64,000 bases of DNA from Xanthomonas citri pv. mangiferaeindicae (GTDB lineage Bacteria; Pseudomonadota; Gammaproteobacteria; Xanthomonadales; Xanthomonadaceae). The first letter of the stretch is position 1; each line of letters starts with the position of its first letter. The stretch lies in NCBI GenBank assembly GCA_002240395.1, contig CP016836.1, forward strand, positions 744,001-808,000. The letters are read 5' to 3'. The position numbers were made by a program, and so were the translations under genes. Positions 46,073 through 54,835 of this stretch are shown in pieces. Under the pieces are notes generated by a model. The model made no database searches, had not been told where the DNA came from, and saw only the letters and a program-made list of their open reading frames with translations.

Positions 46073-46105
46073 AAAAAAAAGCCCGCCTTTCGGCGGGCTT
46101 TTTCG
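46073..46105 (-). terminator. Intrinsic terminator downstream of tRNA-Gln
   Basis: GCCCGCC (46081-46087), loop TTTC and GGCGGGC (46092-46098) form a perfect seven-pair stem. On the minus strand it ends in T8, and on the plus strand in T5, so it works in both directions. It lies five bases after the tRNA 3' end. Confidence 0.88.
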
Positions 46106-46109
46106 TAGA

Positions 46110-46185
46110 TGGCAGCCCCGGATGGATTCGAACCACCGAATGCCTGAGTCAGAGTCAGGTGCCTTACCGCTTGGCGACGGGGCTA
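46110..46185 (-). tRNA. tRNA-Gln (anticodon CTG)
   Basis: A 76-base cloverleaf with encoded CCA. The acceptor stem pairs TAGCCCC with GGGGCTG (first pair T-G, as in tRNA-Gln). The D-arm is GCCAAGCGGTAAGGC, the anticodon stem CCTGA/TCAGG encloses loop CTCTGAC with anticodon CTG, and the T-arm contains GGTTCGAATCC. The sequence closely follows E. coli glutamine tRNA. It reads CAG codons. Confidence 0.95.
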
Positions 46186-46192
46186 TGACGCT

Positions 46193-46223
46193 ATTGTACC
46201 GCCGAAACCGCAAAAAATCGCAA
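46193..46223 (-). promoter_or_regulatory. candidate promoter of tRNA-Gln
   Basis: On the minus strand TACAAT (46193-46198) lies seven bases before the tRNA. TTGCGA (46218-46223) sits 19 bases further upstream, slightly more than the ideal spacing. The -10 position fits a transcript starting close to the tRNA 5' end. Confidence 0.45.
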
Positions 46224-46274
46224 GTCCCGGCGATGCCGGATCCACGCATCGCGCGTGGATCCGAACCCGCGCGA

Positions 46275-46667
46275 TCAGCGCTTGGAGAACTGCGTGGCGC
46301 GGCGTGCCTTGTGCAGACCGACCTTCTTGCGCTCGACTTCGCGCGCGTCGCGGGTCATGAACCCGGCCTTGCGCAGCTCGGTCTTCAGCGTTTCGTCGTA
46401 TTCGACCAGCGCGCGCGCGATGCCCAGGCGGATCGCACCGGCCTGGCCGGTGGTGCCGCCGCCGGTGGCGGTGACGACGACGTCGAAGGTCTCGGTGTTC
46501 TGGGTCAGCTCGAGCGGCTGGCGCACGATCATGCGCGCAGTCTCGCGGCCGAAGAACTCGTCGAGCGGACGGTCGTTGACAGTGATCTTGCCGCTGCCCT
46601 TGCGCAGGAACACGCGGGCGACAGAGGACTTGCGACGGCCGGTGCCGTAATTCTGGGTGATAGCCAT
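46275..46667 (-). CDS. rpsI: 30S ribosomal protein S9
   Basis: A 130-residue ribosomal protein. NYGTGRRKSSVARVFLRKGS is the S9 start and the C-terminus ends in the basic KKVGLHKARRATQFSKR, whose tail reaches the decoding site. It starts three bases after the rplM stop, forming the universal rplM-rpsI operon. Confidence 0.97.
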   Translation of the reverse strand: MAITQNYGTGRRKSSVARVFLRKGSGKITVNDRPLDEFFGRETARMIVRQPLELTQNTETFDVVVTATGGGTTGQAGAIRLGIARALVEYDETLKTELRKAGFMTRDAREVERKKVGLHKARRATQFSKR

Positions 46668-46670
46668 GAC

Positions 46671-47099
46671 TTAGAGTTCCAGGGGCTGCGGCTGCTGGGC
46701 GGCGTGCGGATGCTCGGCACCCTTGTACACCTTGAGCTTGCGGTACATGGCACGGCCGAGCGTGTTCTTCGGCAGCATGCCCTTGACGGCGATCTCGATC
46801 ACGCGTTCGGGGTGGCGCTCGAGCGCCTGGCCCAGCGATTCGGTCTTGAGGTTGCCGATGTAGCCCGTGAAACGGTGGTAGAGCTTGTCGGTCATCTTCT
46901 TGCCGGTCACCGCGATCTTCTCGGCGTTGATCACGACGATGTAGTCGCCGGTATCGACGTGCGGGGTGTAGACGGGCTTGTGCTTGCCGCGCAGGCGGTG
47001 GGCGATTTCCGCGCTCAGGCGGCCCAGCGTCTTGCCGGTGGCGTCGACGAGATACCAGTCGCGCTGGACGGTCTCGGACTTGGCGGTGAAAGTCTTCAT
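46671..47099 (-). CDS. rplM: 50S ribosomal protein L13
   Basis: A 142-residue ribosomal protein, an early assembly protein of the large subunit. MKTFTAKSETVQRDWYLVDA, TLGRLSAEIAHRLRGKHKP and GMLPKNTLGRAMYRKLKVY are diagnostic. ATG 47099 gives the family length. It is the first gene of the rplM-rpsI operon, and coq7 is divergent about 200 bases away. Confidence 0.97.
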   Translation of the reverse strand: MKTFTAKSETVQRDWYLVDATGKTLGRLSAEIAHRLRGKHKPVYTPHVDTGDYIVVINAEKIAVTGKKMTDKLYHRFTGYIGNLKTESLGQALERHPERVIEIAVKGMLPKNTLGRAMYRKLKVYKGAEHPHAAQQPQPLEL

Positions 47100-47303
47100 G
47101 ACGGGTTGGTACTCGGTCGGTGACTGGTCGGGCTGATTGCGCCGGTGGCCGGCGGAACTTCGCCTCGCGTTGTGTACGGTGCAGCAAAGAGGCGGGATGA
47201 TAGCGCGGCCGGTCATCGCGCGCAACCAAGCGCCCAGGCCGCGCTGGCCTGGGCTGCCTACAGCGCCGACAATACCCCTCCCCGGACACTTGGAGCCACC
47301 GCG

Positions 47304-47951
47304 ATGTCATCGCCCCGATCGAGGTTCGGTCCGTTCGACCAGGTCCTGGTCGAGACCCAGCGCGCGCTGGAGACGGTCTTCGGCAATCCGTCCGCCGCCC
47401 GGCCCAACCCGGCAGCCGACACCCCCGACGTCGTGCTCGAGCCGCAGGAGCGCCGCCATGCGGCCGGCCTGATGCGCATCAACCATGTCGGCGAAGTCTG
47501 CGCCCAGGGGCTGTACTTCGGGCAGGCCGCGGTCGCTCGCGAGCCCGACACCCGCCACCACCTGCTCGAGGCCGCGCAGGAAGAAACCGACCACCTGGCC
47601 TGGTGTGCGCAGCGCCTGCGCGAACTCGACAGCCGGCCCAGCATGTTCAACCCGCTGTGGTACGGCGGCAGCTACGCGCTCGGCGTGCTCGCCGGGCTGC
47701 GCGGCGACGGCTGGAACCTCGGCTTCGTGGTCGAGACCGAGCGCCAGGTCGAAGCGCATCTGGACGAGCACCTGGAGACGTTGCCGCCGGCCGACGCGCG
47801 CAGCCGCGACATCCTGCGGCAGATGAAGGAGGACGAGGCCCGGCATGCCGACCACGCGGAATTGGCCGGCGCCCGCGCGCTGCCCTGGCCGATCCCCTCG
47901 CTGATGTCGGCCGCCTCATCGGTGATGAAGACGGTGGCGTACCGGCTGTAG
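47304..47951 (+). CDS. coq7: 2-polyprenyl-3-methyl-6-methoxy-1,4-benzoquinone monooxygenase (Coq7)
   Basis: A 215-residue di-iron hydroxylase for a late ubiquinone step. The carboxylate/histidine pattern is complete: LMRINHVGEVCAQGLYFGQA, QEETDHLAWC, ETERQVEAHLDEHL and KEDEARHADHA. The last part, IPSLMSAASSVMKTVAYRL, is the membrane-binding end of the family. GGAG lies about ten bases before ATG 47304. It is a single gene, convergent with speD. Confidence 0.94.
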   Translation: MSSPRSRFGPFDQVLVETQRALETVFGNPSAARPNPAADTPDVVLEPQERRHAAGLMRINHVGEVCAQGLYFGQAAVAREPDTRHHLLEAAQEETDHLAWCAQRLRELDSRPSMFNPLWYGGSYALGVLAGLRGDGWNLGFVVETERQVEAHLDEHLETLPPADARSRDILRQMKEDEARHADHAELAGARALPWPIPSLMSAASSVMKTVAYRL

Positions 47952-48049
47952 CGCCAGGGCCGTGACGGGCGATCGGTCGCGGGCGATGGACGCGGCAGGC
48001 GCCCGGCGTCGACCAAGCCACCATCGGATCGCCGCGCGCTCCAAACGAA

Positions 48050-48076
48050 AACGGCCTCGCATCACGCGAGGCCGTT
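48050..48076 (-). terminator. Terminator of speD
   Basis: AACGGCCTCGC and GCGAGGCCGTT form an 11-pair stem with a five-base loop. On the minus strand it is followed by TTTTCG, 35 bases past the speD stop. On the plus strand there is no T-run, so its effect on coq7 would be weaker. Confidence 0.8.
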
Positions 48077-48111
48077 CTCGAAATCATGCATCGCCGATCA
48101 CGGCGCCCGCG

Positions 48112-48903
48112 TCAGTCGACGAGGTTGCGCCCGTGATAGAGCTCTTCGATCTCGCGCTTGAGGCGCGCCTCGATCTTCATCCGGTCCTTGAATGACAGGT
48201 TGCGCGCCTTCTCCTCGAACAGGTACTGGTCGAGGTCGAAATCCTTGAGATGCATCTTCGTGTGGAAGATGTTCTCCTGGTAGACATTCACATCGAGCGC
48301 GTCGTAGCGCGACTTGATGTTCTTGGCCAGGTAGTCCTGGATCGAATTGATCTTGTGGTCGATGTAGTGCTTCTTGCCCTTCACGTCGCGGGTGAAGCCG
48401 CGCACACGGTAGTCCATGACCACGATGTCCGACTCGAGGCTCTCGATCAGGTAGTTGAGCGCCTTGAGCGGCGAGATCACGCCGCACGTCGCCACATCGA
48501 TGTCGGCGCGGAAGGTCGCGATGCCGTTGTCGGGGTGGGTCTCGGGATAGGTGTGGACGGTGATGTGCGACTTGTCCAGATGCGCGACCACCGCGTCGGA
48601 GATCACGCCCTTGGCGTCCTTGCGGTCGATCACCGGTTCCTCGGAGATCAGGATCGTCACCGACGCGCCCTGGGGCTCGTAGTCCTGACGGGCGACGTGC
48701 AGGATGTTCGCGCCGATGATCTCCGCGACATCGGTCAGGATCTGCGTCAGCCGGTCGGCGTTGTAGACCTCGTCGATGTAGGCGATATAGCGCTGGCGCT
48801 CGTCCTCGGACGAGGCGTAGCACACGTCGTAGATGTTGAACGACAGGGCCTTGGTCAGGTTGTTGAAACCCTGGAGCTTCAGGCGCGGGAGCGGTTTGAC
48901 CAC
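48112..48903 (-). CDS. speD: S-adenosylmethionine decarboxylase proenzyme
   Basis: A 263-residue pyruvoyl enzyme that makes the aminopropyl donor for spermidine. It is of the E. coli class by length. The self-cleavage site is K111-S112 in LDKSHITVHTYPE, which leaves the pyruvoyl group on S112. RLKLQGFNNLTKALSFNIYD and ATCGVISPLKALNYLIESL are family marks. No ATG fits. GTG 48903 gives the standard start (VVKPLPRLKL). It is divergent from clp, with 135 bases between the starts. Confidence 0.95.
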   Translation of the reverse strand: MVKPLPRLKLQGFNNLTKALSFNIYDVCYASSEDERQRYIAYIDEVYNADRLTQILTDVAEIIGANILHVARQDYEPQGASVTILISEEPVIDRKDAKGVISDAVVAHLDKSHITVHTYPETHPDNGIATFRADIDVATCGVISPLKALNYLIESLESDIVVMDYRVRGFTRDVKGKKHYIDHKINSIQDYLAKNIKSRYDALDVNVYQENIFHTKMHLKDFDLDQYLFEEKARNLSFKDRMKIEARLKREIEELYHGRNLVD

Positions 48904-49038
48904 AGCGGTCGACCCTCGGGGGTTGGGCGAAACGGGGATTATGCGGCAAACCGGGGCCCGCTCGCGACCTCGGCGCATAGCGGTTTGCCCCCGACCGGCC
49001 GACCGCCTACTCTTCGGCATTCCCCGCTGCGATGCCTC

Positions 49039-49728
49039 ATGCCCTCCGATCCCGTGGCCCTGATCAATTCCCATGTTCGCACGCCGCACCCGATGTCGCC
49101 GTCGGCGGCGGCCATCGAACGCTTCCTCGCCCACTGCCACCGCCGACGCTATCCGCCGCGCAGCGAAGTGTTCCGCCCCGGCGATCCGGCGGGCACGCTG
49201 TACTACGTGGTCAGCGGCTCGGTCAGCATCATCACCGAGGAGGAGGACGGCCGCGAACTGGTGCTGGGGTACTTCGGCCCGGGCGAGATGGTCGGCGAGA
49301 TGGGCCTGTTCATCGAATCGGACGTGCGCGAGGTCATCCTGCGCACCCGGACCCAGTGCGAACTGGCCGAGATCAGCTACGAGCGGCTCTATCAGCTGTT
49401 CGAGACCACGCTGGCGGGCGATGCCACCTCGATCATGTATGCGATCGGCGCCCAGCTCTCGCGCCGGTTGCTCGACACCAGCCGCAAGGCCGGTCGGCTG
49501 GCGTTCCTGGATGTCACCGACCGCATCGTGCGCACGCTGCACGACCTGACCCGGGAGCCGGATGCGATGAGCCACCCGCAGGGCACCCAGTTGCGGATCT
49601 CGCGGCAAGAGCTGGCCCGGCTGGTCGGCTGCTCGCGCGAGATGGCCGGCCGGGTGCTCAAGAAGCTGCAGGCCGACGGCAAGCTGACCGCCCGAGGCAA
49701 GACCATCGTGCTGTTCGGGACGCGGTAG
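49039..49728 (+). CDS. clp: Clp/CRP-like global transcription regulator
   Basis: A 229-residue CRP-FNR protein nearly identical in layout to Xanthomonas Clp, which responds to cyclic di-GMP and controls exopolysaccharide, enzymes and virulence. IERFLAHCHRRRYPPRSEVF, the ligand pocket with GEMVGEMGLFIES and ILRTRTQCELAEISYERLY, the long dimer helix, and the helix-turn-helix ISRQELARLVGCSREMAGRV are clear. The stop is five bases before the GNAT start, so both are probably co-transcribed. Confidence 0.93.
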   Translation: MPSDPVALINSHVRTPHPMSPSAAAIERFLAHCHRRRYPPRSEVFRPGDPAGTLYYVVSGSVSIITEEEDGRELVLGYFGPGEMVGEMGLFIESDVREVILRTRTQCELAEISYERLYQLFETTLAGDATSIMYAIGAQLSRRLLDTSRKAGRLAFLDVTDRIVRTLHDLTREPDAMSHPQGTQLRISRQELARLVGCSREMAGRVLKKLQADGKLTARGKTIVLFGTR

Positions 49729-49733
49729 ACGCC

Positions 49734-50207
49734 ATGAGCACCGGACATTTCGCACCGCGCGGCGATCTGCCCGACGCCGATCTGCGCAGCGCGTCGGCCA
49801 TCGACGCCGACGACGTCGCCGCCCTGCTCTCGGAACTGGGCTATCCCTGCGGCGTGGACGAGGCGCGCGAGCGCATCCTGGCGGTCACCGCCAACGACCG
49901 CCAGGCACTGGTGGTCGCACGCAGCGGTGGCCGGGTCTGCGGACTGGTCGCGCTGGACTTCATGTACTACCTGCCGCTGGGCACCACCACCTGCAGGATC
50001 ACCGCGCTGGTGGTCACCGATACCGCGAAGGGCCAAGGCCTGGGCCGCCAGTTGCTGAAGGAGGCCGAGCGCCGCGCGCGCTTTGCCGGCGCGGCGCGGC
50101 TGGAACTGACCAGCGGCTCGCAGCGCACCGATGCGCATGCGTTCTACCGGGCCTGCGGCTTCTCCGACGGCACCCTACGCTTCATCAAGCGGCTCGGCGA
50201 CGCCTGA
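49734..50207 (+). CDS. GNAT-family N-acetyltransferase
   Basis: A 157-residue acetyltransferase. The acetyl-CoA loop is VVTDTAKGQGLGRQLLKEAE (Q/R-x-x-G-x-G/A), and ELTSGSQRTDAHAFYRACGF is the terminal motif B typical of GNATs acting on small molecules or proteins. LSELGYPCGVDEARERI begins the fold. The substrate is unknown. It starts five bases after clp. Confidence 0.88.
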   Translation: MSTGHFAPRGDLPDADLRSASAIDADDVAALLSELGYPCGVDEARERILAVTANDRQALVVARSGGRVCGLVALDFMYYLPLGTTTCRITALVVTDTAKGQGLGRQLLKEAERRARFAGAARLELTSGSQRTDAHAFYRACGFSDGTLRFIKRLGDA

Positions 50208-50268
50208 TCCCTGACAGCGCGCCCCTTGGGCACCGTATGCTGTGGTCGCCCCTCGCAATGGACCGCAC

Positions 50269-51021
50269 ATGACGCTCGGCGACCAATTCCTGTTCTTCGT
50301 GCTGGTCGGCCTGGCCGCGCAGCTGATCGATGGTGCGCTGGGCATGGCGTTCGGGCTGGTGTCCTCCTCGGTGCTGCTGAGCATGGGCGTGCCGCCGGCG
50401 GCGGTGAGCGCCAGCGTGCACACCGCCGAGGTGTTCACCACCGGCGCTTCGGGCGTGTCGCACCTGGCGATGCGCAATGTCGACCGGCGGCTGTTCTTCC
50501 GCCTGGCGATCCCCGGCATGGTCGGCGGTGTGCTCGGCGCCTATGTCCTGACCCGATTGCCCGGCGACGTGGTCCGCCCGTTCATCTATGCCTACCTGCT
50601 GGTGCTCTCGGTACTGATCCTGCTGCGCGCGGCGGGCCGGATGCTGCCCCGGCGCGAGGTGCAGCGAGTGCCACTGCTCGGCTTCGTGGCCGGCCTGCTC
50701 GATGCCAGCGGCGGTGGCGGCTGGGGCCCGGTCGCGACCTCGACCCTGCTCGCGCGCGGCGGCGCGGCGCGCACGACGATCGGCACCGTCAACGCCGCCG
50801 AATTCCTGGTCACGTTGTCGATCTCGGTCACGTTCTTCCTGACCATCGGCCTGCAGCACCTGGACGTGGTGCTTGGCCTGCTGGTCGGCGGCATGATCGC
50901 CGCGCCGCTGGCGGCGCTGTTCGTGCGCCATGTGCGCGAGCGCTGGGTACTGCTGGCGGTGGGCGTGCTGGTGATGGCGATCAGCCTCTACCAGATCGGC
51001 CGGTCGCTACTGCCCGGATGA
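50269..51021 (+). CDS. TSUP-family permease (TauE/SafE-like)
   Basis: A 250-residue inner-membrane protein with about eight helices in two related halves: LAAQLIDGALGMAFGLVSSS and AGLLDASGGGGWGPVATSTL share the G-x-G-rich repeat of the TSUP family. Members export sulfite or organosulfonates, or take up other anions. The substrate is not predictable. Its last 15 bases overlap the end of the convergent trpC-HAD gene, an unusually tight tail-to-tail contact. Confidence 0.88.
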   Translation: MTLGDQFLFFVLVGLAAQLIDGALGMAFGLVSSSVLLSMGVPPAAVSASVHTAEVFTTGASGVSHLAMRNVDRRLFFRLAIPGMVGGVLGAYVLTRLPGDVVRPFIYAYLLVLSVLILLRAAGRMLPRREVQRVPLLGFVAGLLDASGGGGWGPVATSTLLARGGAARTTIGTVNAAEFLVTLSISVTFFLTIGLQHLDVVLGLLVGGMIAAPLAALFVRHVRERWVLLAVGVLVMAISLYQIGRSLLPG

Positions 51022-52719
51022 GCCTGCCGGGGTGCCGGCACGATCGCGGCAGCCCCAGTTGAGGATCGGTGTGCCTGAGGGCAGCACGCGCCGGAACATC
51101 GCCACCGCGCCCGCCTTCGGGTTGACCACCACCGGGCTCGCCGCCGCCTTGAGCAGCGGCAGGTCGGCGCTCGAATCGGAATAGGCGATGTCGATGTCGC
51201 CATAGCCGCGCTCGCGCAGCATGCGCATCTTCTCCTCGGCATGGCAGTGACGCGTGGCCACGACCGCGCCAAGCTTGGGGCCCACCGCAGTGCCGATCAC
51301 CGGCACGGTCTCGTGGGCCACGAAGGCCAGGATCGCGCGCGCCAGTTCGGGTGGCGCGCCGGTCGCCACGACCACGCGGTCGCCGGCCTCGCGGTGGCCG
51401 TGCAGCGCCTCGAGCGCCACCGGCAGCAGCCGCGGGCGGATCTGGTCGGCGTGCCGGGCAACGTAGAGATCGATCAGGCGATCCAGGGACCCGCGGCTGT
51501 TCAGACCCACGGTCCCGATCCACGCATAGCCGGAGATGCCGTAACGACGGGTCGGCAGGCAGGCGATCATCGGCCCGAGCAGCGGCGTAGCCAGCAGCGC
51601 CAGCGCCGTGCGCCAGGGGCTGCGGCGGATCAGCCAGCCGAACAGATGCGTGCCCGAATCGCCGTCGTAGAGGGTGTGGTCGAAGTCGAAGACGACAGTG
51701 CGTGGCGCAGCGGCTGTCCGTGCATCGATGGCCGGCTCGCCGGCCGCGGCGGCAGCCGACGTCAGCAGCCCGGCCAGCGTCGGCGCGGCATCGTTGGCAG
51801 GCGCTTCGCCGGGCGAGGCCTGGGCCGGATCGCTGGCCTCGACGATCACCGCGGTCAGCGGCGCACGCGGGGCGTCCGCTTCATCCGGTGCCCGCGGCGG
51901 CGGCGCGATGACCTCGGGCGGCGGCAGGGCCGGCGAGAACAAGGCACCGAGCGCGGCGCCGGGATCGGGCGCGCGCATGAAGGCTTCGCCGACCAGGAAA
52001 GCGTCGATGCCCGCCTCGCGCATCCGCGCAACGTCGTCGGCCGTATGGATGCCGCTCTCGGTAACCAGGCGCCGATCGCGCGGCACCGCGCCCTGCAGCG
52101 ACAGCGTGGTGTCGAGCGAGACCTCGAAGCTGCGCAGGCTGCGGTTATTGATGCCCAGTAGCGGCGACGGCACCTGCAGCGCGCGTTCGAGCTCGTCGAT
52201 GTCATGCACCTCGACCAGCACGTCGAGATCCAGCGACATCGCCAGCCCGGCCAGCTCGACCAGCGCGTGGTCATCGAGCGCAGCAACGATCAGCAGGATG
52301 CAGTCGGCACCGAGCGCACGCGACTCGTGGACCTGCCAGGAGTCGACAATGAAATCCTTGCGCAGCACCGGCAATGAGCAAGCGGCGCGCGCCTGCACCA
52401 GATAGTCATCGGCGCCCTGAAAGAAGTCGATGTCGGTCAGCACCGACAGGCAAGCCGCACCGCCGGCCGCGTAGCTGCGGGCAATGTCGGCGGGGCGAAA
52501 GTCCGGGCGGATCACGCCCTTCGACGGGCTGGCCTTCTTGATCTCGGCGATCACCGCCGCATCGCCTGCCGCGATCCTGGCCTCGATCGCCGCGGCGAAT
52601 CCGCGGACCGGGCCGGCATCGGCCGCGCGCGCCGCGATCTCGGCCAGCGGGCAGGCCGCGCGACGAGCGGCGACTTCTTCGTGTTTGCGCGCGACGATGC
52701 GCTGCAGGACGTCGTTCAA
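51007..52719 (-). CDS. trpC: Indole-3-glycerol-phosphate synthase fused to a HAD-IB phosphatase
   Basis: A 570-residue open frame. About residues 1-265 are TrpC: VIAEIKKASPSKGVIRPDF, VLRKDFIVDSWQVHESRALG, LLGINNRSLRSFEVSLDTT and LVTESGIHTADDV. A Pro/Ala-rich linker of about 75 residues follows. The last 215 residues are a HAD phosphatase with motif I VFDFDHTLYDGDSG, motif II VVVATGAPPELA and motif IV IAYSDSSADLPLL; it resembles PgpC/YfhB-like HAD-IB enzymes. No stop occurs between the halves. No ATG fits the TrpC start; TTG 52719 was taken, and no ribosome site is seen. A GTG in the linker might allow separate HAD synthesis. It is the last gene of the trp operon. Confidence 0.83.
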   Translation of the reverse strand: MNDVLQRIVARKHEEVAARRAACPLAEIAARAADAGPVRGFAAAIEARIAAGDAAVIAEIKKASPSKGVIRPDFRPADIARSYAAGGAACLSVLTDIDFFQGADDYLVQARAACSLPVLRKDFIVDSWQVHESRALGADCILLIVAALDDHALVELAGLAMSLDLDVLVEVHDIDELERALQVPSPLLGINNRSLRSFEVSLDTTLSLQGAVPRDRRLVTESGIHTADDVARMREAGIDAFLVGEAFMRAPDPGAALGALFSPALPPPEVIAPPPRAPDEADAPRAPLTAVIVEASDPAQASPGEAPANDAAPTLAGLLTSAAAAAGEPAIDARTAAAPRTVVFDFDHTLYDGDSGTHLFGWLIRRSPWRTALALLATPLLGPMIACLPTRRYGISGYAWIGTVGLNSRGSLDRLIDLYVARHADQIRPRLLPVALEALHGHREAGDRVVVATGAPPELARAILAFVAHETVPVIGTAVGPKLGAVVATRHCHAEEKMRMLRERGYGDIDIAYSDSSADLPLLKAAASPVVVNPKAGAVAMFRRVLPSGTPILNWGCRDRAGTPAGSSGQ

Positions 52720-52795
52720 GATCGTAGAACCGCGGCGGACGGACAGGGCCGCCCAAGATACCGCAGGTGATGCCGCCGCCGGGCGCCGGGCCCGA

Positions 52796-53833
52796 TCAAT
52801 GGGCCCGACCGTTGGTCGCCGCCACGAACGCGTCGAGCCGCGCACGCGCGCCGCCGTCGGCGATTGCCTTGTGCGCGCGCGTAACGCCATCGGCGATCGA
52901 GTCGGCCACGCCGGCGACATACAGCGCCGCGCCGGCGTTGAGGCAGACGATGTCGCGTGCCAGCCCCGGCGTGTCGTCGAGTGCGGCCAGCAGCAGCGCC
53001 TTCGATTCGGCCGCGTCGGCGACCCGCAGGTTGCGGCTGGCCGCCATCGCGATGCCGAAGTCCTCGGGATGAATTTCGTACTCGTGCACCTGCCCGTCGC
53101 GCAGTTCGCCGACCAGGGTGCCGGCGCCCAGCGAGATCTCGTCCATGCCATCGCGCCCCCAGACCACCAGCGCGCGCTCGGCACCCAACTCCCGCAGCAC
53201 GCGGACCTGGATGCCGACCAGATCGGGATGGAACACCCCCATCAGGATGTTCGGTGCGCCGGCCGGATTGGTCAGCGGGCCGAGGATGTTGAAGATCGTG
53301 CGCACGCCCATCTCGCGTCGCACCGGGGAGACGACCTGCATCGCCGGGTGGTGCACCGGTGCGAACATGAAGCCGATCCCGGTGCGCGCGATGCAATCGG
53401 CGACCGCCTCGGGCTGCAGGTCGATGCGCGCGCCCAGCGCCTCGAGCACGTCGGCGCTGCCCGATTTCGACGACACGCTGCGGTTGCCGTGCTTGGCGAC
53501 CTTGGCGCCGGCCGCGGCGACCACGAACATGCTCGCCGTGGAGATGTTGAAGGTGTGCGCGCCGTCGCCGCCGGTGCCGACGATGTCGACCAATTGCATG
53601 CGGTCGTCCTCGGCCAGCGGCACCGGCAACGCGAACTCGCGCATGACCTGCGCCGCGCCCGCAATCTCGTCGACGGTCTCCTTCTTGACCCGCAGGCCCG
53701 AGAGGATCGCCGCCGTCATCAGCGGCGAGACCTCGCCGCGCATGATCTGACGCATCAGCTCGACCATCTCGTCGCGGAAGATCTCGCGATGCTCGATGGT
53801 CCGTTGCAGGGCTTCGTGGGGGGTGATGGGCAT
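52796..53833 (-). CDS. trpD: Anthranilate phosphoribosyltransferase
   Basis: A 345-residue enzyme that joins anthranilate to PRPP, second step of tryptophan synthesis. The PRPP loop is VDIVGTGGDGAHTFNIST, with KHGNRSVSSKSGSADVLE and PVHHPAMQVVSPVRREMGVRT binding anthranilate, and FNILGPLTNPA following. ATG 53833 was chosen over an upstream in-frame start by family fit. It lies between the unknown gene and trpC, with about 100 and 76 bases on the two sides. Confidence 0.95.
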   Translation of the reverse strand: MPITPHEALQRTIEHREIFRDEMVELMRQIMRGEVSPLMTAAILSGLRVKKETVDEIAGAAQVMREFALPVPLAEDDRMQLVDIVGTGGDGAHTFNISTASMFVVAAAGAKVAKHGNRSVSSKSGSADVLEALGARIDLQPEAVADCIARTGIGFMFAPVHHPAMQVVSPVRREMGVRTIFNILGPLTNPAGAPNILMGVFHPDLVGIQVRVLRELGAERALVVWGRDGMDEISLGAGTLVGELRDGQVHEYEIHPEDFGIAMAASRNLRVADAAESKALLLAALDDTPGLARDIVCLNAGAALYVAGVADSIADGVTRAHKAIADGGARARLDAFVAATNGRAH

Positions 53834-53932
53834 CGCGACGCGGACTCCTGGCACAGGCTGACGCCGCCGATTGTCGCCGATCCCGGCGCCGTGCCCGCAA
53901 TCACATGGCGCGCACGCCGCCGCACCTGCCGC

Positions 53933-54793
53933 TCAGGGCTTGCCGTTGGACACCGTCATCCGGTCGAAGACCTTGACCACGACGCCGCCGCCGGGCACCA
54001 ACGCACCCGCGACCTCGGCACCGAGTTCGAACATCGTCTCGCGGGTCACCAGCCGGTTCACCTTGTCCTTGAACCACTGCCCGGCCTCGACAACCTCGCC
54101 GGTCAGTCCATCGACCTCGATCACGCCGCGCCGGTCGGCATTGGACCAGACGTACTCGAACGCAAACACCGGACGGAAGAACAGGTGCAGCTTCTCGAAC
54201 CGGTCCTGGTCCTCGTGGATCTCGTGGGCGTTGATCGCCTCGGCTGCCAGCTTGGCCTTGGCGATCTGGATCGCCGAGGCCATCGGCACCCGCGGCTGCA
54301 CCGCCTCGGGCCGGTCGAGCGCTTCGAGCTCGGCGTGCTTGTAGCGGTCCACATAGGCCGCCAGCGTCGCCGCCTTGATCTCACGCCCCAGGCCATCGAC
54401 ATAGTCGGCGTAGTCGACCCGGCGATAGCACTGCTCGACGACCGGGACGTCGATCCGGCCCTTGCCACCGTGACGCGCGACCTCGTAGGACTGCGCCCCG
54501 ATCTGGACCGACTTGGCATGCGGGTTGTGCACCGGAACCGGGTAATCGACCCGGCAGGCGTACTCGACGGTCCGCTGCGCGACCACGTGCCAGAACGGCT
54601 CCAGGCGCATCTCCTGCCGCGACAGCAGCACGGTCTCGGGCTTGGGGCGGTTGAGCGGATTCCACTTGGCGAGCGCCCCGAAGGCGCCGAGCTTCTTCTT
54701 CTCGGCCTGCTCCTGCGCAGCGCGGAACGAGTAGACCTCGTCGAAAACGTACAGCCGGACGGCACCCGGGTGCGCTGGGACCTGCATGTCCAT
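53933..54793 (-). CDS. Unknown protein encoded inside the trp operon
   Basis: A 286-residue soluble protein that was not recognised. It has no signal peptide or membrane helix except a weak Gly/Val-rich C-terminal stretch (GALVPGGGVVVKVF). It contains VFDEVYSFRAAQEQAEKKKL, LEPFWHVVAQRTVEYACRVD and a late segment, RGVIEVDGLTGEVVEAG, which is reminiscent of PepSY-like dimerising folds (weak). Several conserved-looking Trp, His and Tyr residues suggest a true protein. GGAGAAGG precedes ATG 54793. It sits between trpG and trpD in the same orientation, so it is expressed with tryptophan genes; the reason is unknown. Confidence 0.7.
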   Translation of the reverse strand: MDMQVPAHPGAVRLYVFDEVYSFRAAQEQAEKKKLGAFGALAKWNPLNRPKPETVLLSRQEMRLEPFWHVVAQRTVEYACRVDYPVPVHNPHAKSVQIGAQSYEVARHGGKGRIDVPVVEQCYRRVDYADYVDGLGREIKAATLAAYVDRYKHAELEALDRPEAVQPRVPMASAIQIAKAKLAAEAINAHEIHEDQDRFEKLHLFFRPVFAFEYVWSNADRRGVIEVDGLTGEVVEAGQWFKDKVNRLVTRETMFELGAEVAGALVPGGGVVVKVFDRMTVSNGKP

Positions 54794-54835
54794 CGTGTCC
54801 TTCTCCTTTGGAATCCAGTGTGTTCCGGCGCCCGC

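Noticed and set aside
46073..46105. A-run and GC hairpin as a possible mobile-element end beside the tRNA gene
   Set aside because: tRNA genes are common integration sites, but no integrase gene or repeat of the tRNA 3' end was seen. The hairpin with T8 is an ordinary terminator.
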